64,000 nt of DNA from Stomorhina lunata (taxonomy: Eukaryota; Arthropoda; Insecta; Diptera; Rhiniidae): contig OW121741.1 in the NCBI GenBank assembly GCA_933228675.1, positions 59,733,363 to 59,797,362 of the forward strand. Reading direction: 5' to 3'. Of this stretch, positions 35,795 through 46,264 are shown one piece after another; within the stretch, counting starts at the first letter, position 1; each line of letters opens with the position of its first letter. The translations under genes were made by a program, and so were the position numbers. The notes under the pieces were generated by a model. That model made no database searches and was not told the origin of the DNA. It worked only from the letters and a program-made list of their open reading frames with translations.

Positions 35795-35844
35795 CTTCAC
35801 AATCGACTTGAAATTAAGTTAATTTATAAATTTGCTAATGTTTT

Positions 35845-36813
35845 TCATATAAATGATGATGATGATGATGATGTTGTTGATGTTGATAATGATGAATTGT
35901 TAATCCAAGAGTTATGTTCTGATGAAAATCCCAACCATTTAACGTATAACATATCACCTCTCTTCTTTATAACTTTTTCAATTAGATACGTGTCGGGATA
36001 TTTAGTTTTCATTAGTTCGTAATTATAAAACCCACCTTTAATATCATGACCTTGATAGTCTTGTAGTATATATGTTTTTGGGTTTGTATTTCGTACAGTC
36101 TTAACTTTAAAGATTTCCGTTGTCCAATTTGGTGTGTAACCCTTTTCGAAGACATGTTTATATTTACTTATTCGAACATTGTCGCCAACTTTAAACTTTG
36201 GTCTTTGAAAGACTTTTAATTTGTTGTAGACAGTATTAAATAGTGGTTTCTCATTCGATGAATTTACTTGATTCGGTGTCATCTTAAAAGTTCTATGATA
36301 TGTATTATTATACAAATCTAAAAGATTTTTATATTTATGAATCCATTTGTATGTTCCCTGATAGCTAAACTCCTTCCACATTAGTCCTTTTAATGTTCTA
36401 TTGAAACGTTCAATAATTGATGCTTTTAAGACACTATAGGTTGAATAGTGGTTGATTTGTTTCGATTGCATCAGATGATGAAATTGAGCGTTGAAAAACT
36501 CTTTACCGTCATCAGTTTGTAGATTTTTCGGCTTTCGGTGACTCTCATCAAATATGGTTTTCATAGCGTTTGTAACACTTTGAGCAGTTTTATTTTTTAC
36601 AGCAAGGGCCCAAGCCTTCTTCGAAAATGTGTCTATTACAGTTAAGAGATAGCGATATCCATTGTTGTAAGTAGCGTAACTACCCATTTCTACTAAATCT
36701 GCTTGCCATAAATCATCAATTCCCTTTACGATAACTCTTCTTCTTTTAAAATTTTTTCTCGCCTGTCTATGCAACTCATTAACAATATCTCTTTTGTCGA
36801 CATTTAAATTCAT
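35845..36813 (-). CDS. Polinton integrase with chromodomain
   Basis: Intact 322-residue frame. The retroviral-type catalytic core has D39 (LWQADLVEM), D101 (LQTDDGKEF) and E135 (ASIIERFNRT), the DD(34)E arrangement. Then follows an SH3-like segment (FKVGDNVRISKYKHVFEKG) and a C-terminal chromodomain (about 275-310, LIEKVIKKRGDMLYVKWLGF and HNSWI). The enzyme would join element ends to chromosomal DNA in the nucleus, with the chromodomain steering it to histone marks. The tail is Ser/Thr repeats. A preceding ~103-bp duplication has created the first codons, so the ancestral N-terminus may differ. Confidence 0.93.
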   Translation of the reverse strand: MNLNVDKRDIVNELHRQARKNFKRRRVIVKGIDDLWQADLVEMGSYATYNNGYRYLLTVIDTFSKKAWALAVKNKTAQSVTNAMKTIFDESHRKPKNLQTDDGKEFFNAQFHHLMQSKQINHYSTYSVLKASIIERFNRTLKGLMWKEFSYQGTYKWIHKYKNLLDLYNNTYHRTFKMTPNQVNSSNEKPLFNTVYNKLKVFQRPKFKVGDNVRISKYKHVFEKGYTPNWTTEIFKVKTVRNTNPKTYILQDYQGHDIKGGFYNYELMKTKYPDTYLIEKVIKKRGDMLYVKWLGFSSEHNSWINNSSLSTSTTSSSSSSFI

Positions 36814-36990
36814 ATTTTTTTTTTTTTAAAGTTAGACCTTTCAACAATATTATTATTATAAAGATAATCTTCAATGTTGTCTATTCGTCTCTTTTGTCAA
36901 CATTTAAATTCAGAACTTTTTTTTAAAAGTTTAGACCTTTCAACATCAACAATATTATTATAAAGATAATCTTCAATGTTGTCTATTCTT
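36786..36990. repeat. ~103-bp tandem duplication at the integrase/fibre junction
   Basis: Two adjacent copies contain cttttgtcgacatttaaattc (with a/g change), agacctttcaacaatatta and taaagataatcttcaatgtt. The right copy lies in the 3' end of the fibre-like gene, the left copy in the integrase leader. It explains why the first integrase codons mirror the fibre gene end on the same strand. Confidence 0.8.
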
Positions 36991-37796
36991 TGACCTATTG
37001 CGACCCACTTGAAAATGTACTCTTCGACTTTGTTAAATCTCTCATCAACTTTAGTTGTAAATGCTTTGTTCGAATTTAGAGTATATTTTTTAACAATTTC
37101 TTCAATTGTTTTCTCTTGTTTACTTATATGATTTTGTACAGCTTTGTTAATCACGTCTATATTCGTATAAATCTTTTCTAGATTGTTGTTCAGTGTTCTA
37201 CTTGTATCAATTTTCAACTGTTTAATATCAGTTGTATGTGAAATATTTATATTTTTTATATCATTGTCTAGATGATTAAGTTTTTCAATATCATTTTTAT
37301 GTTTAACCTTTATATCTTCTATTTCCGTGAGCAACTTTGTCGAACTACTTTTAATATTTTTAACATCACTATAAACGTTTTGTAGATTAATTTTTAGTGA
37401 AGTATTTATTTCATGTTTAATCTCTTTCATATCATTTGTGTGAGTATAATTTAGGCTATTAATTTTTTCATCAATCACTTTTATATCATTTGTATGTGTA
37501 TTATTTAGATTATTAATTTTTTCAACAATCTGTTTTATATCGTTTGTATGAGTATTAGTTATGTCACTAATTTTATTAGTTAGATATGCTTTGGTAACAG
37601 CATCTTTAGAGTTAACAGGTGATAAGAGATTGCTGATTCTTTTCTTGCGAACATCTAAACATTGATTATCTACAGTAATATCGAACACCTTTAATAGTTC
37701 TATATGTAATTTCCTATCATCATCATCATTAACTTTAACATCAGTTGTTCTTGGTCGTTTATTCAAAATTTCTCCAAATTTGTTAATATAACTCAT
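36897..37796 (-). CDS. Fibre-like coiled-coil protein
   Basis: Intact, 299 residues from ATG 37,796. After a short N-terminal domain, residues about 58-75 read LSPVNSKDAVTKAYLTNKI; a DAVxKxYL motif heading a coiled coil is familiar from trimeric phage and virus fibres. Three to four imperfect repeats of about 17 residues follow (NNTHTNDIKQIVEKIN and variants, 80-130), then a long heptad-rich region to about 280. The gene sits between integrase and the DUF8207-like gene in a structural block. An attachment spike is my inference; another coiled-coil scaffold role is possible. Confidence 0.6.
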   Translation of the reverse strand: MSYINKFGEILNKRPRTTDVKVNDDDDRKLHIELLKVFDITVDNQCLDVRKKRISNLLSPVNSKDAVTKAYLTNKISDITNTHTNDIKQIVEKINNLNNTHTNDIKVIDEKINSLNYTHTNDMKEIKHEINTSLKINLQNVYSDVKNIKSSSTKLLTEIEDIKVKHKNDIEKLNHLDNDIKNINISHTTDIKQLKIDTSRTLNNNLEKIYTNIDVINKAVQNHISKQEKTIEEIVKKYTLNSNKAFTTKVDERFNKVEEYIFKWVAIGQRIDNIEDYLYNNIVDVERSKLLKKSSEFKC

Positions 37797-37850
37797 TTTC
37801 TTTCTTAGTGTTTTTCTTTTGTTAATGTGTGTGTGTGTGTGTGTGTATGT

Positions 37851-39309
37851 TTAATAAATTATATTAGCCTCCTTTAGTTCTTCAACAATAGAAATTATTT
37901 CGTTTTTATGATTGTTGTGGCCGACACCTTCTGATGAAAGAAGTAAACGTAGTCTGTTTACTAATTCATTAGGATTATCCCAATATATATAGTTTGGTTT
38001 GCTACCGTCTACAGATTTTAGTAATAATCCACTACCCTCTGTCAGAACATTATTCTTTTTTTTAAATAATTTTTTTATAACACGTTGATACTTAAATGCT
38101 TTTGTACCTTTAATTTGTTTATTTGGTTGATAGTTGCGTTTGTGTACATTCGTAGTTACTATAATACTTTTATATTTCTCCAAATCGGTTTTAGTGTAAT
38201 GTAAAGGTTTAGAATGGAATAATAATTCAAATAATCCTGGTGTCACGTTAATCTTTATATCTCCTATATTTAACACATTATCACTACGAAATTTTAATTT
38301 ATTAGTTCCATAACGCCAATCCCCACTTTGATATATATTAAATCCATAGATTTTATCTAACATTTTATTCGCCATTAATAATTTTATATTTTCTATCAAT
38401 GATGATGATGATTTATTATTGTTATTATTTTCGCTTAATTTAATTCTTTTCTTATCAGTATTCAATTGTGTTTTACTCTTTCGTTTTGAGAAAATATGCA
38501 TTGTTTTATTTCGCTTTTTATCATCTTCATCGAAATTGCTCAACAAAGAGGTATTCTTTCGTTTTTTGATTTTCTCCTTTTTTAACGTTACTGGTTTGTT
38601 TATGTTATCTCTATCAGTTTCATGATTATTCGATAACAAATGTGAGGAACTTGAAGGCAACATAGATAATGATGATTGAATTCCTTTTTTACGTTTATAA
38701 TTTATGCTTGAATCGTAAGTTGTCATTGATGATCTATTCCTTTTAAGATTTTTTTCCACTTCTTTAGCATTCTCAAAACTCATATTAAAATCAGAATCAT
38801 TCTGAGATTGTTTATTATGTTGTTATTGATGATGGAGACCAACGGGACTACCAATATCAAATGATAATGAATGTGGTTTACTTTGAAATGAATGTATAGA
38901 GTTTGAACGAGTTTCCTTTTTTGGTGTTGAAGTTACTAACATATGGTTTTTTGAATTGAAGAAGTTGGACATGTTTTCACTAGCTTCATCATCATCATCA
39001 TCATCATTATTATAATCCATATCGTTATTTATACCGATGAAATCAGTTTTGTCATAACTATCATCATAATCCATTGCACTATCCGATGATGATAATGAAG
39101 ATGATGATGGTTTCACTTTTTTATTGTTTAATTCAAGTGCTTTTACATTATCAAGTTTACTTATTATATTTTTTAGTGGTTTTGTTATAGGTTGAAAGGT
39201 ATCCTCCAACATATTAAATGTATCGATTTCATTTAATTTTATTTTTTTTTAGTTTTTCTTTTAATACCGTTCTAGTATTTATAAGTTCTTTCATTAGTTT
39301 TTTATTCAT
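37851..39309 (-). pseudogene. DUF8207-like virus-element protein, interrupted
   Basis: Reads from ATG 39,309 to 37,851, about 486 codons in all. An early frame change lies at an A9 run (about 39,243). Then come a TFQPITKPLKNII helix, an Asp/Ser-rich acidic segment (39,120-38,970), an in-frame TAA at 38,823-38,825, a Lys/Arg/Ser-rich linker and a conserved C-terminal domain with MLDKIYGFNIYQSGDW, VTPGLFELLFHSKP and DLEKYKSIIVTTNVH. That domain resembles one annotated as DUF8207 in insect elements; I recall it but could not check. Function unknown; charged linkers suggest nucleic acid or virion interior contact. Confidence 0.55.
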
Positions 39310-39329
39310 GATTATGCTTTTTATCAACT

Positions 39330-39480
39330 CTCAAAGAGCTATCGAATTGTTATCGAACTGCTATCCAACTGCTATCGAACTGGTTCTGAACTGCTATCGA
39401 TCAGCTTTTATACTACTTCTGATGAGCTATCGATCAGCTTTTATACTGCTTCTGATGAGCTATCGATTAGTTTTATATCT
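39330..39480. promoter_or_regulatory. Repeat cluster upstream of the DUF8207-like gene
   Basis: Repeats of a gctatcgaactg-like 12-mer (39,338-39,400) are followed by two ~34-bp copies of gagctatcgatcagctttta plus ctgcttctgat. It lies in the only gap between two minus-strand genes. Binding-site-like iteration suggests control of transcription, but this is layout evidence only. Confidence 0.4.
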
Positions 39481-39489
39481 ATTATCACT

Positions 39490-40176
39490 TTACAATTGAA
39501 TAAAATTATCAAAACCCTTTCTATAACGGCCTTTGATAACTGAATCATCCTTACTTATGACCAGAAAACCATATTTGTCTCTCCAACATTCACTACAAAT
39601 TTTTTTAAATTCATTAAATGACATATCACCGATAACATGATCATTGTAGATATGACGTAAATTCATTTCATCTTGTTTAAATACAACAATCATATTTGCA
39701 TTGTCACGAATCAAATGTTTAGGAATTTTCGCGTATGTTTGACACAAGTAGAAACAATCTATATTTTTATGTCTGCCCATGCAAAAGTAATCTCTTATGG
39801 TGTTTTGTTTACCGCAAATTACATCATCGAATATTATTATAGAATGTTGTTTCGCTTTCTCTGGACTCAAAACTTTTTCGTTTTCCGAAAAAGTAAATAG
39901 TTTTATGCCTTTAATTGACTCAATCAATCTCTTCAGATAACAATATTTTGGTTGATATAACGACTTTGAATATATGTATATGTTTTTAAAACAAAGACCG
40001 TTAGGACTCTCTATAAGACTTAACATAACATTAGTCTTGTCACAATATGACGGTCCTACAATTAATGCTCGTATTGAATTGGGTAGTAGAGTACTATGTC
40101 GTGTTTTACATTTTTTTTCCTGTTCACTATCAGCATTTCTAATTATTATTTTTTAATCTTGTTTAATTAAACGCAT
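39490..40176 (-). pseudogene. A32/FtsK-like genome-packaging ATPase, damaged
   Basis: Frame from ATG 40,176 is cut at once by TAA 40,153-40,155, then stays open to 39,490. The P-loop region reads LIVGPSYCDKTNVM, where the usual GxxxxGK(T/S) has aspartate for the last glycine. Walker B is HSIIIFDDVICG, followed by the sensor-like GRHKNIDCFYLCQTYAKIP and a conserved RDNANMIVVF. Size (about 229 codons) fits Polinton packaging ATPases, which pump DNA into capsids. Both the stop and the P-loop change argue against activity. The divergent promoter gap to the PLA2 gene is about 90 bp. Confidence 0.85.
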
Positions 40177-40265
40177 TTTGACGACTAATGACTGAATCGA
40201 AATACAAAAACTATCTTATATACCGTATAAAACATGTACTTTTCCTAGTTATACCTTAATTGTAT

Positions 40266-41204
40266 ATGGTTTGCAGACTAAGAATGGTAATAATTTATTG
40301 TAAAAACAAAAATAGACATCAGTCTATAACAGGAAGTGGTTTGGTAAACACACTAATAAACCAATTACCCTTTGAATTACATTTACCTGGATATCAGTTT
40401 TGTGGACCTGGTACAAAACTTAAAGAACGTCTAGCAAGAGGAGATAAGGGAATAAATTTATTAGGCTCTGCATGCAGAGATCACGATATTGCATACTCGC
40501 AATCAAAAGATTTAAGTGAAAGACATAAAGCTGATCAAATATTAGCTAAAAAAGCTTGGCAACGTGTAAAAGCTAAAGATAGTAATTTTAATGAACGAGT
40601 GAATGCTTGGTTTGTTACGAACGCAATGAAAGCAAAAGTTAAATTTTGATTAGGTATGAAGCAAACATCACAAACTAAAAGACGTAAATCGAAGAAAAAT
40701 GCTAAATTTGGATTAGGTATGAAGTAAACATCACGAACTAAAAGATGTAAATCGAAGAAAAATGGCAAGAGAAAGAGTCGAAAGACATGTAATAAGAAAT
40801 TATTTTCGAGCACCGTTAAGAATACACTGAAACTTTTGAAGAAAGAAAATCCTAACAATATATACGATGCTGTTAAAATTGCAAAAAAAGCTGTTAACAC
40901 AAATTTCAGGGGTAAAAGGAGATCTAATATAAGTGTACCAAGAGTGATTCCATTACCAAAAGTTGGAGGTTTTCTCCCATTAGTTCCTGTCTTGACAGCA
41001 CTATCTGCATTGGGCAGCTTAGCTACAGGTGGATCAGCTATAGTGAAAGCTATAAATAGCATTAAAGATGGAAAGGAACAACTATCAGAAGCTACTCGTC
41101 ACAATAGACATATGGAAGCAATTGCTATGGGAAAAGGTCTCTTTCTAAAACCTTATAAGACTGGTTACGGATTGTACTATAGTCCATATTCAAAAAACTT
41201 TTAA
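40266..41204 (+). pseudogene. Phospholipase A2 and membrane-active minor virion protein, interrupted
   Basis: From ATG 40,266 (40,284 also possible). A parvovirus VP1-type PLA2 covers about residues 30-95: calcium loop YQFCGPGT and catalytic HD in ACRDHDIAYS. A Lys/Arg-rich linker contains a 21-codon tandem duplication (63 bp, copies starting 40,641 and 40,704). TGA at 40,647-40,649 and TAA at 40,725-40,727 interrupt an otherwise unbroken frame. The C-terminal part has a hydrophobic GGFLPLVPVLTALSALGSLA segment and GKGLFLKPYKTGYGLYYSPY. Such proteins breach endosomal membranes during entry. The next gene, the protease, begins in an overlapping frame. Confidence 0.87.
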
Positions 41205-41560
41205 AAAATCTACCTAATCGTCCACTAACGGATATAGACATACGAAAATATGGTAAACATCTTAAATATTTTAGAGGTGTTTTCATGCGTGACTCTCTAC
41301 CGAAAAGACCATCAAAACAAGAATGTGGTATCGTTAATTTGGATGATACAAAAGGCGCTGGAACACATTGGGTAGCATATTATAAAAACCATAACTATAA
41401 GGAATATTTTAAAAGTTTTGGAGACTTGCAGCCACCAATTGAAGTCATTAACTACTTAAAACCACCCATTCAATATAATTACAATAGAAAGCAGAAATTC
41501 AATACATTTAATTGTGGTCACTTGTGTTTAAAATTTTTATTCAATAAATACGATAAATAA
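41190..41560 (+). CDS. Adenain-like cysteine protease
   Basis: The coding frame is open from about 41,190, overlapping the end of the PLA2 gene, to TAA at 41,558-41,560, but no ATG occurs before 41,285, so the start codon seems lost or altered. The upstream part (LPNRPLTDIDIRKYGKHL) fits the family. Catalytic features are H in AGTHWVAYY, an acidic residue in KSFGDLQPP, Q in RKQKFN and the nucleophile in FNCGHLCLKFL. Adenain-type proteases mature virion proteins. Length, about 123 codons, is short for the family but complete in motifs. Convergent with the polymerase gene. Confidence 0.78.
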
Positions 41561-41648
41561 AACAAAAAAATTCTTGTTGTTTTTTATAGCTTTATTTTTA
41601 TTGTTTATATTTTTTTGTTTATTCATATTATATAAAGTAATACTCTAC

Positions 41649-44600
41649 TTATAGTCTACATATATCAATATTAAGAAGCATATCATTATCATCATCATCA
41701 TCTTTTTCCGATTGTAACAATATTGATGGATAATTTATTTTACAATGTCCCCATGCATAGGTTTCAATGCCATTTTCTTTTATAAATCGCTTATCATCTA
41801 AATAGCTTAATGTTAACTTACTTATATGTTGCGTATAAATTTGATGTATTTTAGATCTAAATATATACATGGAGTCATAATACAATTTTTTCTCTTGCAA
41901 ACATTTTCTAAAGTCATCAATTGATAATTTAGCTGTTACACATTGCTTAATACCTTTAATTTTTTTTTATTTCTTTATCATCTCTATCAATTTTAATCGA
42001 ATACATTTTTGCTCTCAATCCAATGAATTCCTTAATCACTTTACCGTTACACTCATCTTTCATCATTCCCAATACTTTTTTATTTACCAGCGGTATATTA
42101 TAAATATTATCCTTTGGATATGCAGATGTATCGAAATGCTTAGTAATATCATTTCGAATATCATCATAAAAGTCATTTGTTCTGATTTCATATATAAATG
42201 AATCTGTATCCATATAATTTAGATTTATGTTATCAAGATATTTAGGTTTCATATATTCATAATGAAAACTATACATTTTCAATTTTGATAACTCTAGAAC
42301 ACAAAACCCAATATATATCGGTTTATTATATATTGTTTTTACCCTTTTCATTTCGATTGCCACCATATTTTCATTAATTTGAAGAGCACTATGAAAGTTT
42401 GGTTTAGCTACAAGAGACCTAGCACTCCCACTCACAAACTATTTTGATATCCTTTCTCTTATCAACATTTTCCATTGTCTTACCATATACTGCATTATTA
42501 AGCAATTTAAAAAAGTTTTGTTCAAAGGAATTTTTTGATAAAGTTCTATGATAATTGTTTAAATCAATGTATTTTTTTAACCAATCCGATTGATTAAATT
42601 CAAGAATTCTATGATTTTTTTTTAAATCATTCCATGATGAAGACACTGCTGAAGATTACGATAATGTATTACATAGTTTGTTTTATTATTAAGGTCCGCT
42701 ATCAATTTTTTATTTTTCATAATTTCAATTTTTTTATTGTCTACACAAAATGGTAAGTCATTATGGTAATCATGTAATGTGTTTGGATATTTTAAATCTA
42801 CTTCTAATATATACCCTATTGATGAATCTTCGTCTACATTACTAAGATTGAAATTTTCAATGTTTTCCATCCATTTAAAGTTTTTGTAAGGAAGATATTG
42901 CGACATTGCATAGCCATATAAATTATTTATATCTAAATATATTAAATAGTTTGATTCCTTAGTGGAGTCATAATCACTAATATATTTATTGTTTGCAATA
43001 GAATGACGTTTAGCACATTGTACAATACCTCCTCTAATTCCTCGTACAATAAAGTTGTACATGTCAATATCAGTTAATAACTCTAACTGTATATTTGTTG
43101 TTTTCAACATAGCATCCCAAGACAGACCGGGTATTGTATAATATTGACACGGATCTAGGTTGTAAATATTTTTACAAACTTTACGAAAATTTTCAAAAAC
43201 ATCAGCTAACAAAAGAACATCTACTTTTAGATATAAAAGTAGGTAATCGTTTAACGTTCTACACTGAAATTTATTCCAAATCTTTTCAGCAAATTCATAT
43301 TGATCAACACTACATGATACATTAGTGAGTTTATTAAAGAAGACTGAACGAGGTGGTAATTGATTCTCTTTAAGACGATTTAATGAATCTATATAATCAT
43401 AAGGAAAAACGCCTTTGCGTTTCATTAAATCGAACTCATCCACATTGTTATAAAATGACCTTACAAGTTTTAAATCATCATGACATGAATCGAAATGAAT
43501 CGAGAAAACGTAATTCAATAGTATGATTGTCATTTATTGAAATTTTCTTAGATATTGATATATATAATTCTTTATTTAAAGGAATTATATTTATATCACC
43601 TTCAATAGTTGAAAGTTCTCTTACAAATAAATGACAATCATATGCAGAAAAATTATGAAAAAATATTGGAATGAAATTAGCAATCTGATATTCTAAATTA
43701 CAATTGCTATGGGCAGGACCTCTATATTCACCCGTTAAATGACAATGATCTGCCACTCGATTGTGAAAATCTAAATTTTTTCCAAGGAATTCATTGGTTT
43801 CTTTTTACTTAAATAATTATTATAAATATCTAAAGTATCATCTACTAAGCTCTTAAAGAAATGCTTTGACGCATCATTACCACTATATATTCTAAACTTA
43901 TCTAAACTAGAGTTATACGAACACTTAATATAATAACTATACGCATAAGGTGTATGTTTCTGCACCGAAACTACATTTTTATTTCGTATACTCACTGGCT
44001 CCAGTATGCACTCGAAATCAGCGTATACTACAAATGGTACATCCATTTGTTTTTTTAAATTCTTATAGTGTAACGAATTGTTCTCTAAGGTAGGCATTGT
44101 TGTTACCATCCTGTTACATTCCTTCTTATGTTTTATTAGCGATGATTCATTATGGAAATGAATTAAACATGTATTACATATATGCACTTTTTTATGTGCT
44201 TTTGTTAGTTGGCTTCTAATTAATCTGTAGAAGAAAAAAGTATATATTTTTTAGTATATATATTTTTAGTATATTTTTATTTTTTCTTCTTAAAAATTAT
44301 GAAAAATAGAAAAGAAAAACATACCTTGAAACATTTTTGATGTAGACATAGTGAAATTTATCAGCATCTTCTATTAGCAACAAGTTGATGTGAGTTTCCT
44401 TCTCCGACTGGGTGAAATAGTATGGACCAATTACAGTAGTATTTTCCAGGCCAAATACGTTTATGCTAATATCTGGATTATTTATTTTGAAATCTTTAAT
44501 TTTGTTCACCGGCAGTGGAAAATATAAATTTTCAAAATTCAAAACTCTCCCACTTTCCAATCTTATGATATCATCACTAATATTTATAATTTTGTAAGCT

Positions 44601-45456
44601 GTACATCTATTTGAGTATTCAGATGCAACGGGATATAGGGCTGATATTATTGCCCACTTGAAACAATAATTATCATTATTTTTTACATTGATGCATGCTC
44701 TCCTGCTGACAATTGCATGAGGTAAAGGTAAATAATGTGAACCTTTAAGGCACTCGTATTTATTTACATTAATCTCAAGATGAGAGATTTCTGTAAGAGT
44801 CCATCCACTATCACGTTCTTGAAACTCACTCATCTTTGTCACTAAATCCTCGCATTGATTAGTAAAACATTGCTCGATGTCTGTATTTGTTTGTGCAGAA
44901 TTTATTATAATCATTTTTGTTTGATGTGATTTTATATCTGTAGTAGAAAAATCATCATCATCTTTTAACAACACATATTCGCAAAACAGTTCGCAATTAA
45001 ATTTAACGTTTAAATGTTTTTGTAATAGTACCTTTAATAAGGTAACTACTTTCGGTTTAATTTCACTTCAAAAAATTTCCGGTATTAAGTTCCTTTTATG
45101 TTCATTCTCAATTAAATATGACGCGATTCGATTTTTGAAACAAGAGTTTATTGATTGTATACCATTCTCTAATTGTTTAGTACTTTTGTTTTTATGGGCA
45201 TTTGTTCTTACATGATAATGCCAAAGTGTTTTTAAAATTTTAAAATTTTTTCGCATACATTACAAAAGACACTATCACTTTCCGCATGTTCTACTAAATT
45301 TAAATGTTTTTTCAAGTCTTGATTTGTTGAAAAATTTAAATTACACCGTGAATAAAGTGACGATGAAGGGCCATCGTGATTTAATCTTACATGTCTTCTT
45401 AAGGAAGAACTAAGTTTAAAATTTTTTTTATATATTTCACACACGAAGTTTGCCAT
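41649..45456 (-). pseudogene. Protein-primed family B DNA polymerase with one intron, broken
   Basis: Begins at ATG 45,456 with zinc-finger-like C/H motifs (SLRRHVRLNH, DLKKHLNLVEH, FCNVCEK), then KWAIISALYPV region, exonuclease motifs (YADFEC ~44,019; HNFSAYDCH ~43,660; YLKVDVLLLADVF ~43,210), a DHCHLTGEYRGPAH motif, motif A DINNLYGYAM (~42,933), motif [11 protein letters not shown] (~42,499) and motif C YMDTDS (~42,210). A 100-nt intron lies at 44,225-44,324. Frame changes occur near 45,245, 43,772, 43,485, 42,630, 42,425 and 41,950, and an in-frame TGA at 45,068-45,070. The enzyme replicates Polintons from a terminal protein. Some changes are in A-runs; as sequenced the gene is dead. Confidence 0.95.
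44225..44324 (-). other. Spliceosomal intron inside the polymerase gene
   Basis: Donor GTATGT at 44,324 and acceptor TTTTTTCTTCTACAG ending at 44,225, with an AT-rich interior. The exons meet in the serine-arginine codons of NVSR and continue LIRSQLTKAHKK in frame, matching the family without a gap, whereas the unspliced reading hits stops. Confidence 0.88.
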
Positions 45457-45779
45457 TTTTTCTTTTTGGTTTTTTTTCTGATAAAGACCTGTTCCGTTTT
45501 AAATGAATACTTGAAATGTTTTAATTGTATGCATACAATAGTATTTATACCTATTATGTATTTAATAAAATATTTGTGTAACAAGAATTGTAAATATACT
45601 TACATATATATATATATATATTGTATAACATTTAGTATAGTTTTTAAAAAATTATTTTATTAGAAATTCTAAAAAACCACAAATAAAAAATTATTTAAGT
45701 ATAGTTATAAAAAAAATTTATTTTATTTATTAATTTTTTTCAAAAAATTACATTATAATAATTTTATAATATGAAAAAA
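45457..45779. other. AT-rich spacer in the Polinton
   Basis: Contains a TA dinucleotide run (45,605-45,623). It separates the polymerase gene from the next minus-strand gene and may hold the polymerase promoter; no specific motif is convincing. Confidence 0.4.
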
Positions 45780-46151
45780 TTATCTTAATGCAACACTTTT
45801 ATGATCTAATATATTATAGTATATAGGTGGTATAAGAGTATCGTCCCAGCAACCACCATCCACTTGAATATAGCTGTCCTCTTCAGCATCATATTTTGAC
45901 AGCTCCCTGTCTCCGTCATGGTACTCAAACAAGTACGTTGTTTGATTAATAGTCATTTTGTTGTTCCCATAGTTATAGGGAAAAGCCACCTGTTGTGGCA
46001 CATCTACCGCGTAACATAGGTAGTTGTCTTCGTTAATACGAGTCACCAATTTAATGTCAAAAAATACACGATTATTTAGGATAAAGTGTAACTCTTTTAA
46101 AAGTTTTTTATATAAATTTAAATATTCAAGAGGATTACTAATGTTTGCCAT
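45780..46151 (-). CDS. Hypothetical Polinton protein, 123 residues
   Basis: Clean ATG-to-stop frame upstream of the polymerase gene. Acidic, mixed alpha/beta in appearance: helical start (NPLEYLNLYKKLLKELHFIL), then FFDIKLVTRINEDNYLCYAV and an acidic DGDRELSKYDAEEDSY stretch. No signal peptide or known motif. A weakly similar FDI-x8-DD pattern occurs in the broken gene at 49,293-49,599, but I cannot claim homology. Confidence 0.5.
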   Translation of the reverse strand: MANISNPLEYLNLYKKLLKELHFILNNRVFFDIKLVTRINEDNYLCYAVDVPQQVAFPYNYGNNKMTINQTTYLFEYHDGDRELSKYDAEEDSYIQVDGGCWDDTLIPPIYYNILDHKSVALR

Positions 46152-46264
46152 TATGTTTACTCTTAATAATTTTTAACCGAACTATGATTTATTATTATCG
46201 ACAGAAGATTTTTATAGCAAACATTTTTTAAACCAACATTATAAGAATCTAAACTATATATGTA

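Noticed and set aside
40535..41062. 175-residue minus-strand frame opposite the PLA2 gene
   Set aside because: Antisense shadow of the Lys/Arg-rich coding frame; no motif.
43478..43533. Further introns at the other polymerase frame breaks
   Set aside because: Gaps are one to a few nucleotides or overlapping frames, without GT...AG pairs of workable length.
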